From contig JAOABQ010000099.1 of the NCBI GenBank assembly GCA_026418275.1, positions 124,001 through 188,000 of the forward strand: a stretch of DNA of 64,000 nucleotides, read 5' to 3'. The position numbers and the translations under genes are program-made. The notes below the pieces were generated by a model. That model ran no database searches and had not been told where the DNA came from. It worked only from the letters and a program-made list of their open reading frames with translations. Below, piece after piece: positions 48,869-57,017 of the stretch. The number at the start of each line of letters is the position of its first letter. Positions within the stretch are counted from its first letter, which is position 1. The stretch comes from Clostridia bacterium (GTDB lineage: Bacteria; Bacillota; Clostridia; Acetivibrionales; DSM-2933).

Positions 48869-50959
48869 TGTTTTTGCAGCAGTAAAATCAGCCTGTTTCG
48901 TACATTCACTTTCTGCTACCCAAGCAATACCAGCGAGGACAAAACATACACAAGGAAGTGCCACACCATTTCCCCACATTTTATATTCTGCAGCATCCGA
49001 GTAAGGATTTTGAAGCCACTTTATAATCTGATTCCTGCTTTTGGCTTTCGTGCTTGTTCCCATGATAATGCGGTGTTCCTCAAATACTTTGCTCCACCAG
49101 TCGATTTCCTGAACGGATGGATTTTCAGTCTCAAGGTTCATACCCCACTCGGCAGGGAATCCTTGCAGCAATGCACATTCAGTAGGGGTAAGCCTTCTGA
49201 CAGTGTACTCCGCTTCCACAATACCGTTATGACATCCAGGGCTTGTTCCATTTACCAGCGTATTTGCCTTCCCATCCGTTCTGAAGCACTGACTTTCAGC
49301 TTTCATATATGGATAGAAGCTTCCCGGTTGAGCCACTGCATGTGGACCCTTTGACACAAGGGTCTGCGATTGCTCCTCCTGAATGCTTATATCAAACTGG
49401 GCATTCTGTCCCTGATTAAAACTTGCCCTGTCCAAACTATAAGCAACAGCATGACGGTCAATGGTGTTCAATGTAAAGCTGACATCTTCATTTATACCAT
49501 CACCCTGTGGGCCATTTTTATCATTTCTCCCGATCATATTCCCTTGAAGCGCAACCACGGCAATTCCGCCTTGATTGCAAGAAGGGTTTCCGCCGGTTCC
49601 ATCAAGGGTTCTGCTTGTCTCTGCTTCATAAATTCCACTGTTGGGATTGTCTGAGAGCATAGAGTTGCTTTTGTCGGAGCAAATCCCATAGGCTTTTACA
49701 ACCAGTTCATTGGCTCTCTGTTCACCAACATCAAATGTATTTATAGTGTTTGCCGTTGTGGCAGGTTCCCATTTTTGTGCCTCATCCTTGTTATGGGGTC
49801 TTGTTCCTTTGCAAAAAGGGACAAAAACCGTCTGTTCGTTATTGCAGGAGAGGGTTGCCGATTTATCCTCCTGCACCAATGCACCTTTCCCTCCACCTTC
49901 ACAACCGGAACGGATTTTCATTGTTGCAGGCTTAAGATCACAATTCGGCTCAAAAACACACTGAGTTCCTTTATAGTCAGTGCCAGTAAGTGTGTTTGCC
50001 TTGTCCTCGGTTACGGTCAGAGCATATTGTCTCTCGTTCATAACCAGTGGAACATTTCCTCCGCCAGTTCCCATTCTTGTTGTAAGAGTCTGGATTGTTC
50101 CACTGTCATCAACTTTAATTCTGCTATCTGAAGGATGGTTTTCAATGGCAACAGCAAGCTGATTGTCTCCCATATCAGCACGGAGGGTACAGGTTGAGTT
50201 TTTCCAACAATGACCTCCTAATCTTGAAGCGGCTCCCGGTTCAAAGCAGACTGGCGCTCCAATGCTATCCTCAGCATCTCCGGAAGTTGTTTCCCCCTGT
50301 TGGATGCCCTGCGGAGAATACCCTGACAGGCTTTCGAACTCAAATAATATTTTCCCGGCACATTGGTCTGTAAAATCTGCGACAAGGTAGATTCTACGGC
50401 GTCTTTGGGCGACTCCCCAAAATTGAGCGTCAATGGTTCTCCATGCAATGGAAAAATCATCACCCACGATTTCTCCTGCACACAGCCATTTGTTCTTTTC
50501 AGGCATAGGAACATCAGCGGCTTCATCTTTAATTTTTGCGATTTCGGTAATGACTGCCCTGAAATCTTCTCCCTTTCCGCTTGAGAATGCGCCCGGCACG
50601 TTCTCCCACACGATAAATCGTGGATACATTCCATTGGTTTTACACCTCATTTCCTTTATGATTCTGATGGCTTCATGGAAAAGAACTGACTGTTTTCCTT
50701 CAAGTCCCGCTCTTTTTCCTGCCACAGACATGTCGGTGCAGGGTGAGCCAAATGTTATAATATCCACCGACTCAATCTCCGCACCATTTATTTTTGTTAA
50801 ATCCCCATAGTGTTTTACAAATGGGAGTTTCTTGGATGTCACTCTGATAGGGAAGGGTTCAATTTCACTTGCCCATACAGGAATTATTCCGTTTATCACC
50901 GCACCCAAAGGAAATCCTCCGCTCCCATCAAAAAGGCTGCCAAGTGTAAGATTACTCAT
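48848..50959 (-). CDS. DNA (cytosine-5) methyltransferase with repeat-rich recognition region
   Basis: A predicted 703-residue C5-cytosine methyltransferase; the ATG at 50959 overlaps the upstream gene by eight bases. N-terminal motifs are LTLGSLFDGSGGFPLG (SAM), DIITFGSPCTDMSVAGKR (catalytic PC), VWENVPGAFSSG (ENV) and AQRRRRIYLVADF. The C-terminus has LTPTECALLQGFPAEWG. Between residues about 240 and 600 lies a series of repeated units with a central TL and a final V-V or V-A (e.g. EDKANTLTGTD, NEDVSFTLNTIDRHAVA), far larger than a standard recognition domain. Target sequence unknown. Confidence 0.92.
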   Translation of the reverse strand: MSNLTLGSLFDGSGGFPLGAVINGIIPVWASEIEPFPIRVTSKKLPFVKHYGDLTKINGAEIESVDIITFGSPCTDMSVAGKRAGLEGKQSVLFHEAIRIIKEMRCKTNGMYPRFIVWENVPGAFSSGKGEDFRAVITEIAKIKDEAADVPMPEKNKWLCAGEIVGDDFSIAWRTIDAQFWGVAQRRRRIYLVADFTDQCAGKILFEFESLSGYSPQGIQQGETTSGDAEDSIGAPVCFEPGAASRLGGHCWKNSTCTLRADMGDNQLAVAIENHPSDSRIKVDDSGTIQTLTTRMGTGGGNVPLVMNERQYALTVTEDKANTLTGTDYKGTQCVFEPNCDLKPATMKIRSGCEGGGKGALVQEDKSATLSCNNEQTVFVPFCKGTRPHNKDEAQKWEPATTANTINTFDVGEQRANELVVKAYGICSDKSNSMLSDNPNSGIYEAETSRTLDGTGGNPSCNQGGIAVVALQGNMIGRNDKNGPQGDGINEDVSFTLNTIDRHAVAYSLDRASFNQGQNAQFDISIQEEQSQTLVSKGPHAVAQPGSFYPYMKAESQCFRTDGKANTLVNGTSPGCHNGIVEAEYTVRRLTPTECALLQGFPAEWGMNLETENPSVQEIDWWSKVFEEHRIIMGTSTKAKSRNQIIKWLQNPYSDAAEYKMWGNGVALPCVCFVLAGIAWVAESECTKQADFTAAKTLDNPLD

Positions 50960-52181
50960 CGGCATCCACCACCTTGCTATGTGGAATTTCAACACCATCC
51001 CTCATAAGGAACACTTCATTATCCGAACCCTGCTGTTCTATAAACCTCTTCACAATCACATCAGCATATTTTTCATCCAGTTCAATGGTGTAGCATATCC
51101 GCTCCGTCTGCTCACAGGCAATCATGGTTGAACCACTGCCGCCAAAAGGATCGAGTACAATGCTGTTGGTAAGACTTGAATTCATTATGGGGTATGCCAC
51201 CAAGGCAATAGGCTTCATTGTCGGATGGTGCTTTGATTTGGTTGGTCTGTCAAAGTTCCAAGTAGTACGCTGCTTTCTGTCCCCATAGAATTTATGTCCT
51301 GCGGTTGGCTTCCAACCTACAAGAACAGGCTCATGACTGTATTGATAATCACAGCGTCCTAAAACAGGAGAATTCTTAATCCAAATGCAGGTCTGATGGC
51401 AGAAGAACCCTGCATCCTTAAATGCTGTTCTGAAATTCACTGTCTCCCTGTCTGCATGGAAAACGTAAATCGAACCACCATCTGCAAGACTGTCATACAT
51501 ACCTTTGTAGGCAGATAGCAGGAAATCATAAAATTTCTTATCATCCATGTTGTCATTCTGGATTGTTCCGGCAGTACCTTCGTAAGCTACATTGTAAGGC
51601 GGGTCGGTTACAACAAGGTTTGCTTTTTTACCATCCATCAAAGCTTTATAGGTTTCAGCTTTTGTGCTGTCACCACAAATAAGGCGATGCCTTCCAAGTA
51701 GCCATATATCTCCCTGTTTGGTGACAGGGTTTTCGGGAAGAGGCTCGTCAAAGCCATCCTCCTTGATTTTGTCATTTATCTTGTCTTTGAAAAGTTCATC
51801 AATTTCAGCAGCATCAAAACCGGTCAAAGAAATATCAAAGGCACTGTCATTCAAATCTGAAATGAGCAGTGCCAGTTTTTCGTTATCCCAATCTCCGCCT
51901 ATTTTATTAAGAGCAATATTTAATGCTTTTTCCTTTTGTTCATCCAGTTCCACCACCACGCAGTCCACTTCCTCGAAACCCATCTGGTGAAGGATTTTTA
52001 GTCTCTGATGCCCTCCCACTACATTCCCAGTGGTCTTGTTCCAGATGACCAGTTCCACATATCCGAATTCCTCAATGGAACGCTTCAGCTTTTCATATTC
52101 TGCATCGCCCGGCTTCAGGTCTTTTCTTGGATTATAGTCCGCCGGGTTTAGAATATTGGTTTTAATTTTCTGTATGTTCAA
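50952..52181 (-). CDS. ParB-domain N6-adenine/N4-cytosine DNA methyltransferase
   Basis: A 409-residue protein. The first 130 residues form a ParB/Srx-like domain (PADYNPRKDLK, GNVVGGHQRLKILHQMG). The methyltransferase part has LVVTDPPYNVAYEG (motif IV) near residue 193 and VLDPFGGSGSTMIACEQTE (motif I) near 340, the beta-class order. It overlaps metK by 20 bp upstream and the C5-methyltransferase by 8 bp downstream. It probably protects phage DNA or marks it; the modified base is adenine or N4-cytosine. Confidence 0.95.
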   Translation of the reverse strand: MNIQKIKTNILNPADYNPRKDLKPGDAEYEKLKRSIEEFGYVELVIWNKTTGNVVGGHQRLKILHQMGFEEVDCVVVELDEQKEKALNIALNKIGGDWDNEKLALLISDLNDSAFDISLTGFDAAEIDELFKDKINDKIKEDGFDEPLPENPVTKQGDIWLLGRHRLICGDSTKAETYKALMDGKKANLVVTDPPYNVAYEGTAGTIQNDNMDDKKFYDFLLSAYKGMYDSLADGGSIYVFHADRETVNFRTAFKDAGFFCHQTCIWIKNSPVLGRCDYQYSHEPVLVGWKPTAGHKFYGDRKQRTTWNFDRPTKSKHHPTMKPIALVAYPIMNSSLTNSIVLDPFGGSGSTMIACEQTERICYTIELDEKYADVIVKRFIEQQGSDNEVFLMRDGVEIPHSKVVDADE

Positions 52182-53340
52182 GCTTTTTCACCGCCTCTTT
52201 CAGATCATATTTTTTATCTGTCCACTCCCAGTGATTTAAAAAGTTACTGAAATGTCCATAAACAGCGGTGTCTGCAAATCTCGCATCTCTTAAATGCAGC
52301 TTCTCAATGATTGCAGCAGGCCGTAAGTTGAAAACCTCAAGTACCGCATCACGGATTACGGAATCCGAAACGATACCAGTCCCAAAGGTGCAAACATCAA
52401 TAGCCACCGGGTCAGCTTTACCGATTGCATAAGAAATGCTTACCTCACACCTTTTAGCAAGATAAGCATCCAATACATTTTTAGCAATATATCGAGCCAT
52501 ATAGGCACCGGAGCGGTCAACCTTTGTTCCGTCTTTTCCGCTAAATGCTCCTCCGCCATGTGAGGCAAGTCCTCCGTATGTATCAACCATCAGCTTTCTT
52601 CCTGTTAACCCGGTATCAGCTTCGGGACCACCAAAAACAAATCTGCCGGAGGGATTTACAAGAATCTCTGTTTCCTCATCAAAGGGGAAGGAATTAAAGG
52701 CATCCCACAGCACCCACTGAATTATATCCTTCCTTAGCTCCTCCTGTGATTTCTCGGGAGAATGCTGAGTGGAAACTATAATGGTTTTGACCCTCTTTGG
52801 TATTTCATTTTCATATTCAATGGTAACCTGTGCCTTCCCATCTGGCATCAAACCTTGAACCAAGCCGTCCTTACGAACCTTGGTCAATCGCCTTGTGATA
52901 TTGTGCGCCAAAACAACAGGGAGAGGAAGACATTCTCTTGTTTCATCGGTTGCATATCCGTAAACAATGCCCTGGTCCCCGGCACCGATTTCCCCATAAG
53001 GTTTGAATTCACCATTCCTTACTTCAATTGCAGTGTCCACACCCGTTGCAATATCAGTGCTTTGATTATGAATATGCTCTACAATACTAAACCTCTTGGG
53101 GTCATATCCGACATCCTTTAAAACCATTCTTACAACAAGGGGAATATCGATTTTTGTTCTACAGGTGATCTCGCCCGCAACAACAATTTTGCCTTTGGTA
53201 GCCAACACCTCACAAGCCACACGGGATAGCTTGTCTTTTCTCAAACACGCATCCAAAATACTGTCTGCAATAAGGTCGCACAGTTTATCGGGATGTCCCT
53301 CAGTCACACTTTCAGCGGTCAAATACTTTTTATTATTCAT
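52162..53340 (-). CDS. metK: S-adenosylmethionine synthetase, phage-encoded
   Basis: A 392-residue full-length methionine adenosyltransferase. Visible motifs: TAESVTEGHPDKLCD (start), GAGDQGIVYGYATDE near residue 118, and GGGAFSGKDGTKVDRSGAYMARY near 255. All three ATP/Met/metal motifs are intact, so it should be active. The gene lies 24 bp after the small terminase gene and its end overlaps the start of a methyltransferase gene. Presence in a phage packaging region is unusual; it probably raises SAM for the two methyltransferases. Confidence 0.96.
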   Translation of the reverse strand: MNNKKYLTAESVTEGHPDKLCDLIADSILDACLRKDKLSRVACEVLATKGKIVVAGEITCRTKIDIPLVVRMVLKDVGYDPKRFSIVEHIHNQSTDIATGVDTAIEVRNGEFKPYGEIGAGDQGIVYGYATDETRECLPLPVVLAHNITRRLTKVRKDGLVQGLMPDGKAQVTIEYENEIPKRVKTIIVSTQHSPEKSQEELRKDIIQWVLWDAFNSFPFDEETEILVNPSGRFVFGGPEADTGLTGRKLMVDTYGGLASHGGGAFSGKDGTKVDRSGAYMARYIAKNVLDAYLAKRCEVSISYAIGKADPVAIDVCTFGTGIVSDSVIRDAVLEVFNLRPAAIIEKLHLRDARFADTAVYGHFSNFLNHWEWTDKKYDLKEAVKKLEHTEN

Positions 53341-53363
53341 CTTCAGTCTCCAATCATAATTTT

Positions 53364-53903
53364 TTACCCTTTCCGGGCAGTTAGAAGTTTTTCCATCACA
53401 TCGTCATGGGGATTGCTGTTTTTATAGTCTGTTGAACAGTTCTCACGAACCACTTGGTAAATCTGATACCAGATATTGTTTGCCTGCTTCATAAAGCTTT
53501 GGCTCGCTGAAACATAAGGTGACAGCATTGCATTCCCGGTCGTGGGGTGCTTTGCCAAGAAGCCAAATTCCGTAATGCATTCTTCGCACTGAATCCATCG
53601 GGAAACACTCATTGCATACTGCTCCAGCATCTGTGCCGGGATAAGCTGTGAGCAATTTCGCTCTGCCAGCCAGTTCCATGTTTTTTCATAAATATCTACA
53701 GCCATAAGGTCTTTACCGTTTTTCTGTTTGGCTGCAAGATACTCTCTTGGCGGTGGCATTGCCAAACCTTCCAGATTTGCTGTGTCAGAAAACTCAACAA
53801 CAGAAAGCTTCCTCTTGCCGGGGTTTCCTTCCAGCAATTTATCCGCCAGTGCCTTCTTTTTTTGACCTGCGCCGACTCTTGCACCGCCATGTCCATTTGC
53901 CAT
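53364..53903 (-). CDS. Terminase small subunit, P27 family
   Basis: A 179-residue protein with the P27 family start NGHGGARVGAGQKKKALADKLLEGNPGKR, a basic glycine-rich DNA-binding lead, followed by helices (YEKTWNWLAERNCSQLIPAQMLEQYAMSVSRW). It recognises the packaging site. It follows the HNH gene by 122 bp and is separated from its large partner (44248-45852). Confidence 0.93.
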   Translation of the reverse strand: MANGHGGARVGAGQKKKALADKLLEGNPGKRKLSVVEFSDTANLEGLAMPPPREYLAAKQKNGKDLMAVDIYEKTWNWLAERNCSQLIPAQMLEQYAMSVSRWIQCEECITEFGFLAKHPTTGNAMLSPYVSASQSFMKQANNIWYQIYQVVRENCSTDYKNSNPHDDVMEKLLTARKG

Positions 53904-54025
53904 TTTTCATCACCTGCCTTTCCAAGAATCAAGCCGGGGGTATATACCCTTCTTGAAACTGCAATTTTTCGTGTGAAGGGGGGCGCCCGTTGCCCTGTGC
54001 AAAGGTAACCGAGATTTTGACCCCC
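53904..54025. other. Probable cos/packaging region
   Basis: A 122-bp gap between HNH and small terminase genes with runs of C and G (CCCCCCTACCCCC and GGGGGGCGCCC) and no coding frame of note. In HK97-type phages with an HNH protein next to terS, cos lies in this position, so it is the best candidate for the DNA end. The cut site itself cannot be seen. Confidence 0.5.
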
Positions 54026-54439
54026 CTACCCCCATCGGCCACCTTCCTTTGCAGTGATAGTGCTGTGGCAACTGCTGCATAAAGACATCAGGTTCTCATC
54101 ACTGCTGTCACCGCCTTTTGACAGTGGTTTGATGTGATGCACCTCGTTTGCATGGGTTGTCTTCTTATTCTTCAGACACTCTTCACAGAGTGGGTGAGCC
54201 TTGATGTATCTGTCTCTGATACGTTTCCACGCTCTGCCATACCGCCTTTTCATAAGAGGCTGACGTTCTTTGTTGTATTGCCTGTCAATTTCCTTTTGAT
54301 GCTTCTCGCAGTATCTGCCATTGGTAAGTTCAGCACAGCCATTGATACTACAAGGTCTTTTGGGTTTTAAAGGCACCTTTTTCACCACCTTTTCGGGCAT
54401 GAAAAAAGCCACCGCAGATTTCTCCGTGATGGCCTTCAT
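54026..54439 (-). CDS. HNH endonuclease
   Basis: A predicted HNH nuclease of 137 residues (an internal start giving about 124 residues is possible; neither start has a strong ribosome site). It has a Cys motif CSINGCAELTNGRYCEKH and the ββα core CEECLKNKKTTHANEVHHIKPLSKGG ... LCSSCHS. Such proteins next to small terminase genes are needed for cos cleavage in HK97-like phages. The downstream gap may contain cos. Confidence 0.92.
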   Translation of the reverse strand: MKAITEKSAVAFFMPEKVVKKVPLKPKRPCSINGCAELTNGRYCEKHQKEIDRQYNKERQPLMKRRYGRAWKRIRDRYIKAHPLCEECLKNKKTTHANEVHHIKPLSKGGDSSDENLMSLCSSCHSTITAKEGGRWG

Positions 54440-54469
54440 ATATTTTTTGTTTTGCCTATTATAATAATA

Positions 54470-54919
54470 CTACAGGGCGGAGGGTGTCTTACTATGTCTT
54501 TTAGTGTCCTCTTCAAAATTAATTTCACAACTCTCCAATGCCCTGCCATGAAGTTTATGAAGATACCTTAAATCATAACCCATATCCACAGCAATCTGCT
54601 CCCACGTTTTAAAGCAAAGGTAGCGTAGTTCAAGCAAGGTCTGATACTCAGGGTTGCTTATCTTTTTTATTATTTTTACAAACTCCCTCTTTAAATCAAC
54701 AAGGGTATCAATGTCGATATTAATTTCTTCTTCCAGGTCCACCATCTTGGTAATGATGCCTTCCATGGAGTGTATATTGCGTGTGCCGCTTGAAGGCATA
54801 TCACTCAGAGTTAATGTTGCTTTAGTAGCCAACTCCCGCAGTGAAACAATCTGCTCCAGTTTGCTGTTAATCCTCTGGTCAATGCGGTACGCCTGACTGA
54901 GGTATGTTTTAGCATCCAT
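54470..54919 (-). CDS. DUF1492 / ArpU-like regulator
   Basis: A predicted 149-residue protein from ATG 54919 (GAGGGTG upstream), overlapping the preceding stop. The N-terminal half is helical (YLSQAYRIDQRINSKLEQIVSL) and the C-terminal part YQTLLELRYLCFKTWEQIAVDMGYDLRYLHKLHGRAL is a sigma-region-4-like HTH. Proteins of this type control late phage genes in Firmicutes, and the position directly before packaging genes fits. Confidence 0.85.
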   Translation of the reverse strand: MDAKTYLSQAYRIDQRINSKLEQIVSLRELATKATLTLSDMPSSGTRNIHSMEGIITKMVDLEEEINIDIDTLVDLKREFVKIIKKISNPEYQTLLELRYLCFKTWEQIAVDMGYDLRYLHKLHGRALESCEINFEEDTKRHSKTPSAL

Positions 54920-55142
54920 GCTTTTCACCCTCTTCCAACCAAGGGTACTTGCCCTTGTAATAAGTATCAGCAATATACTTCTGAGCCGCTTTATCTAAAG
55001 AGGCAATCCCGGTATTTGCCTTTTTCACATCATCCTTTTGCTCCTCTGAGGTTTTGAAGAAGGAACAATTTTCCCCCATACATCTTGCCACTGTTAGGAT
55101 TCTGCACTGATTGCCTTTATTTGCATAACATATTTTACTCAT
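54909..55142 (-). CDS. Small Cys-containing phage protein
   Basis: A predicted 77-residue protein from ATG 55142. Four cysteines occur as CYANKGNQC and CMGENCSFF, possibly a zinc site, and the C-terminus is helical (YIADTYYKGKYPWLEEGE). It overlaps both neighbours (SNF2 helicase and DUF1492), so all three are translated together. Similar short proteins accompany the helicase in clostridial phages. Function unknown. Confidence 0.7.
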   Translation of the reverse strand: MSKICYANKGNQCRILTVARCMGENCSFFKTSEEQKDDVKKANTGIASLDKAAQKYIADTYYKGKYPWLEEGEKHGC

Positions 55143-56496
55143 TGTGGTTTTCCCCCTCACTGTAAAGATTGGCTTTTACCGCCTCAATCAAGGCTGCCTG
55201 TGTATTTTCCTTGCCGTTTAAGGCTCTCAGCACATTTTCGTCTATGGTTTCTTTGGTTATAATGTGATAGATGACAACTGTGTTTTTCTGTCCCTGTCTC
55301 CACAGCCTTGCATTTGTCTGCTGATATAACTCAAGGCTCCAGGTCAAGCCGAACCATATCAAGGTTGAGCCACCCACTTGCAAATTGAGTCCATGTCCTG
55401 CGGAAGCTGGGTGAATAATTGCAATCGGGATTTCTCCCGCATTCCACTTTGCAATATCAGCCGAAGTGTCCAGCTTCACCACCGGAAACCTTTCACAGAT
55501 GCGTTGCAGGTCATGTTTGAACCAATAGGCAATCAGAACGGGTTTCCCATTTGAAGCTTCAATCAAATCCTCAAGAGCATCAAGCTTTCTGTCATGAATT
55601 TGTTTTGCACTTCCGGTTTCATCGTAGACAGCACCGTTTGCCATCTGCAAAAGCTTGTTTGAAAGACCCACACTGCTTTTTGCATCAATGTCCCCGTCCT
55701 CGAAAGGCAGAATCATGTCTTTTTTAAGTCTTTCATACAAGTCAGCTTCCTCAGCGGACATTGCCACCTCAACATTATTTAATACGCATTCCGGCATTTG
55801 AAGGTAGTCCATGCTTTTCATGCTGATGCAGATGTCCGAGATTTTTTCATATATAGCTTCCTCGGCACCTTCACGGGGTTTGTATGAAAAGATGGTGGTC
55901 TGATTACGTTTGTCCGGCAGGAAGTACCTTTCACGGTAGCCACCGATAAATCTTCCAAGGCGTTGTCCCATATCAAGGATTCCGATCTCCGCCCACAAAT
56001 CCATGAGACCGTTTGGTGTAGGAGTTCCGGTAAGTCCTACTATGCGCCTCACATTGGGTCTCACCTTCCGGAGTGCCTTGAATCTTTGTGAGCCATGGTC
56101 TTTGAAGGATGACAGTTCATCAATGACCACCATATCAAAATCAAAGGTGAAGTTTTCCACCAGCCACTTTACATTTTCACGATTTATGAGGTATATGTCC
56201 GCACCTGCCATCAATGCTTCACGGCGCTGTTTTTCCGTACCAATTACCACCGATGCCCTGATATTTTCAAGGTGCTCCCACTTGGCAAGCTCGGCAGTCC
56301 ATGTGTCTCTCGCCACACGGAGTGGTGCAATGACAAGCACCTTTATAATTTCAAAGCTGTCAAACAGGAGGTCGTTTATAGCAGTTAGCGTAATTACACT
56401 TTTGCCAAGACCCATCTCAAGTAGAATTGCTACAATGGGGTTGTTAAGTATGAAATCGGTTGCAAAGGTCTGGTATTCATGTGGTTTGTATTTCAT
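55135..56496 (-). CDS. SNF2-type DNA helicase
   Basis: A predicted 453-residue SF2 ATPase from ATG 56496 (GGAGGTG upstream). Motifs in order are LLEMGLGKSVITLTAI (I), MVVIDELSSFK (II, DELS variant), RIVGLTGTPTPNGL (III), LIAYWFKHDL (IV) and QTNARLWRQGQKNTVVIYHI (V-VI). It probably acts in phage replication or recombination. It overlaps the VRR-NUC nuclease gene by 20 bp, suggesting a functional pair. Confidence 0.95.
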   Translation of the reverse strand: MKYKPHEYQTFATDFILNNPIVAILLEMGLGKSVITLTAINDLLFDSFEIIKVLVIAPLRVARDTWTAELAKWEHLENIRASVVIGTEKQRREALMAGADIYLINRENVKWLVENFTFDFDMVVIDELSSFKDHGSQRFKALRKVRPNVRRIVGLTGTPTPNGLMDLWAEIGILDMGQRLGRFIGGYRERYFLPDKRNQTTIFSYKPREGAEEAIYEKISDICISMKSMDYLQMPECVLNNVEVAMSAEEADLYERLKKDMILPFEDGDIDAKSSVGLSNKLLQMANGAVYDETGSAKQIHDRKLDALEDLIEASNGKPVLIAYWFKHDLQRICERFPVVKLDTSADIAKWNAGEIPIAIIHPASAGHGLNLQVGGSTLIWFGLTWSLELYQQTNARLWRQGQKNTVVIYHIITKETIDENVLRALNGKENTQAALIEAVKANLYSEGENHNE

Positions 56497-56758
56497 CAAG
56501 TACACCTCCAATCTGTTCTATCCCGTCAATGCAGTAAACCAAAAAGCCGAGTGATTGCAACTGCCTTTTTCGCTTTACCTGGAGCGGTCTTAGTTTTTCA
56601 CCGAGTCTTTTAAGTTCTACAAAAGCAATAATTCCTTTTGGCAGAAGCACCAATCTGTCAGGAATGCCATCAAAGCCGGGTGATACAAGCTTTAATGCGA
56701 GACCCCCATTTTTTCTGACTTCCGCCACCAGCTGTCTTTCTATTGTTTTTTCTCTCAT
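56477..56758 (-). CDS. VRR-NUC nuclease
   Basis: A predicted 93-residue PD-(D/E)xK nuclease from ATG 56758 (AAGGAG upstream). The catalytic region reads PGFDGIPDRLVLLPKGIIAFVELKRLGEK, with a final helical PLQVKRKRQLQSLG. Stand-alone VRR-NUC proteins are common in phage replication modules. Its end overlaps the helicase start. Confidence 0.93.
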   Translation of the reverse strand: MREKTIERQLVAEVRKNGGLALKLVSPGFDGIPDRLVLLPKGIIAFVELKRLGEKLRPLQVKRKRQLQSLGFLVYCIDGIEQIGGVLDEIQTT

Positions 56759-56922
56759 GATTTTTCTCCTTATGCGGTGTTCCCCAAATCCAAAAAAGTC
56801 CTTTACGCGCGTATATGTGTGTACATGCATCTTTTATATATAAAAAATATAATTTAATTTTTAATTGTAACTATTGGAACAAGAGAACAACGGTCGTTAT
56901 TTGCTTTGCTACTACAAAGGCT

Positions 56923-56987
56923 ACCGCCTGTTCCGATGAGATGCTCCAATAAGAACAAATTGACTCATCGGAACTAAATCAGGCGGT
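56923..56987. repeat. Long imperfect inverted repeat
   Basis: ACCGCCTG and TTCCGATGAG (56923-56940) pair with CTCATCGGAA (56964-56973) and CAGGCGGT (56980-56987). A 6-base insertion interrupts the right arm and the loop is 23 bases. It sits in the only sizeable gap of the early region, between the VapE-type and VRR-NUC genes. Origin, operator or attenuator are possible. Confidence 0.6.
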
Positions 56988-57017
56988 GTTCCTTGGCAAC
57001 AACCGCTCCAAAAAATA

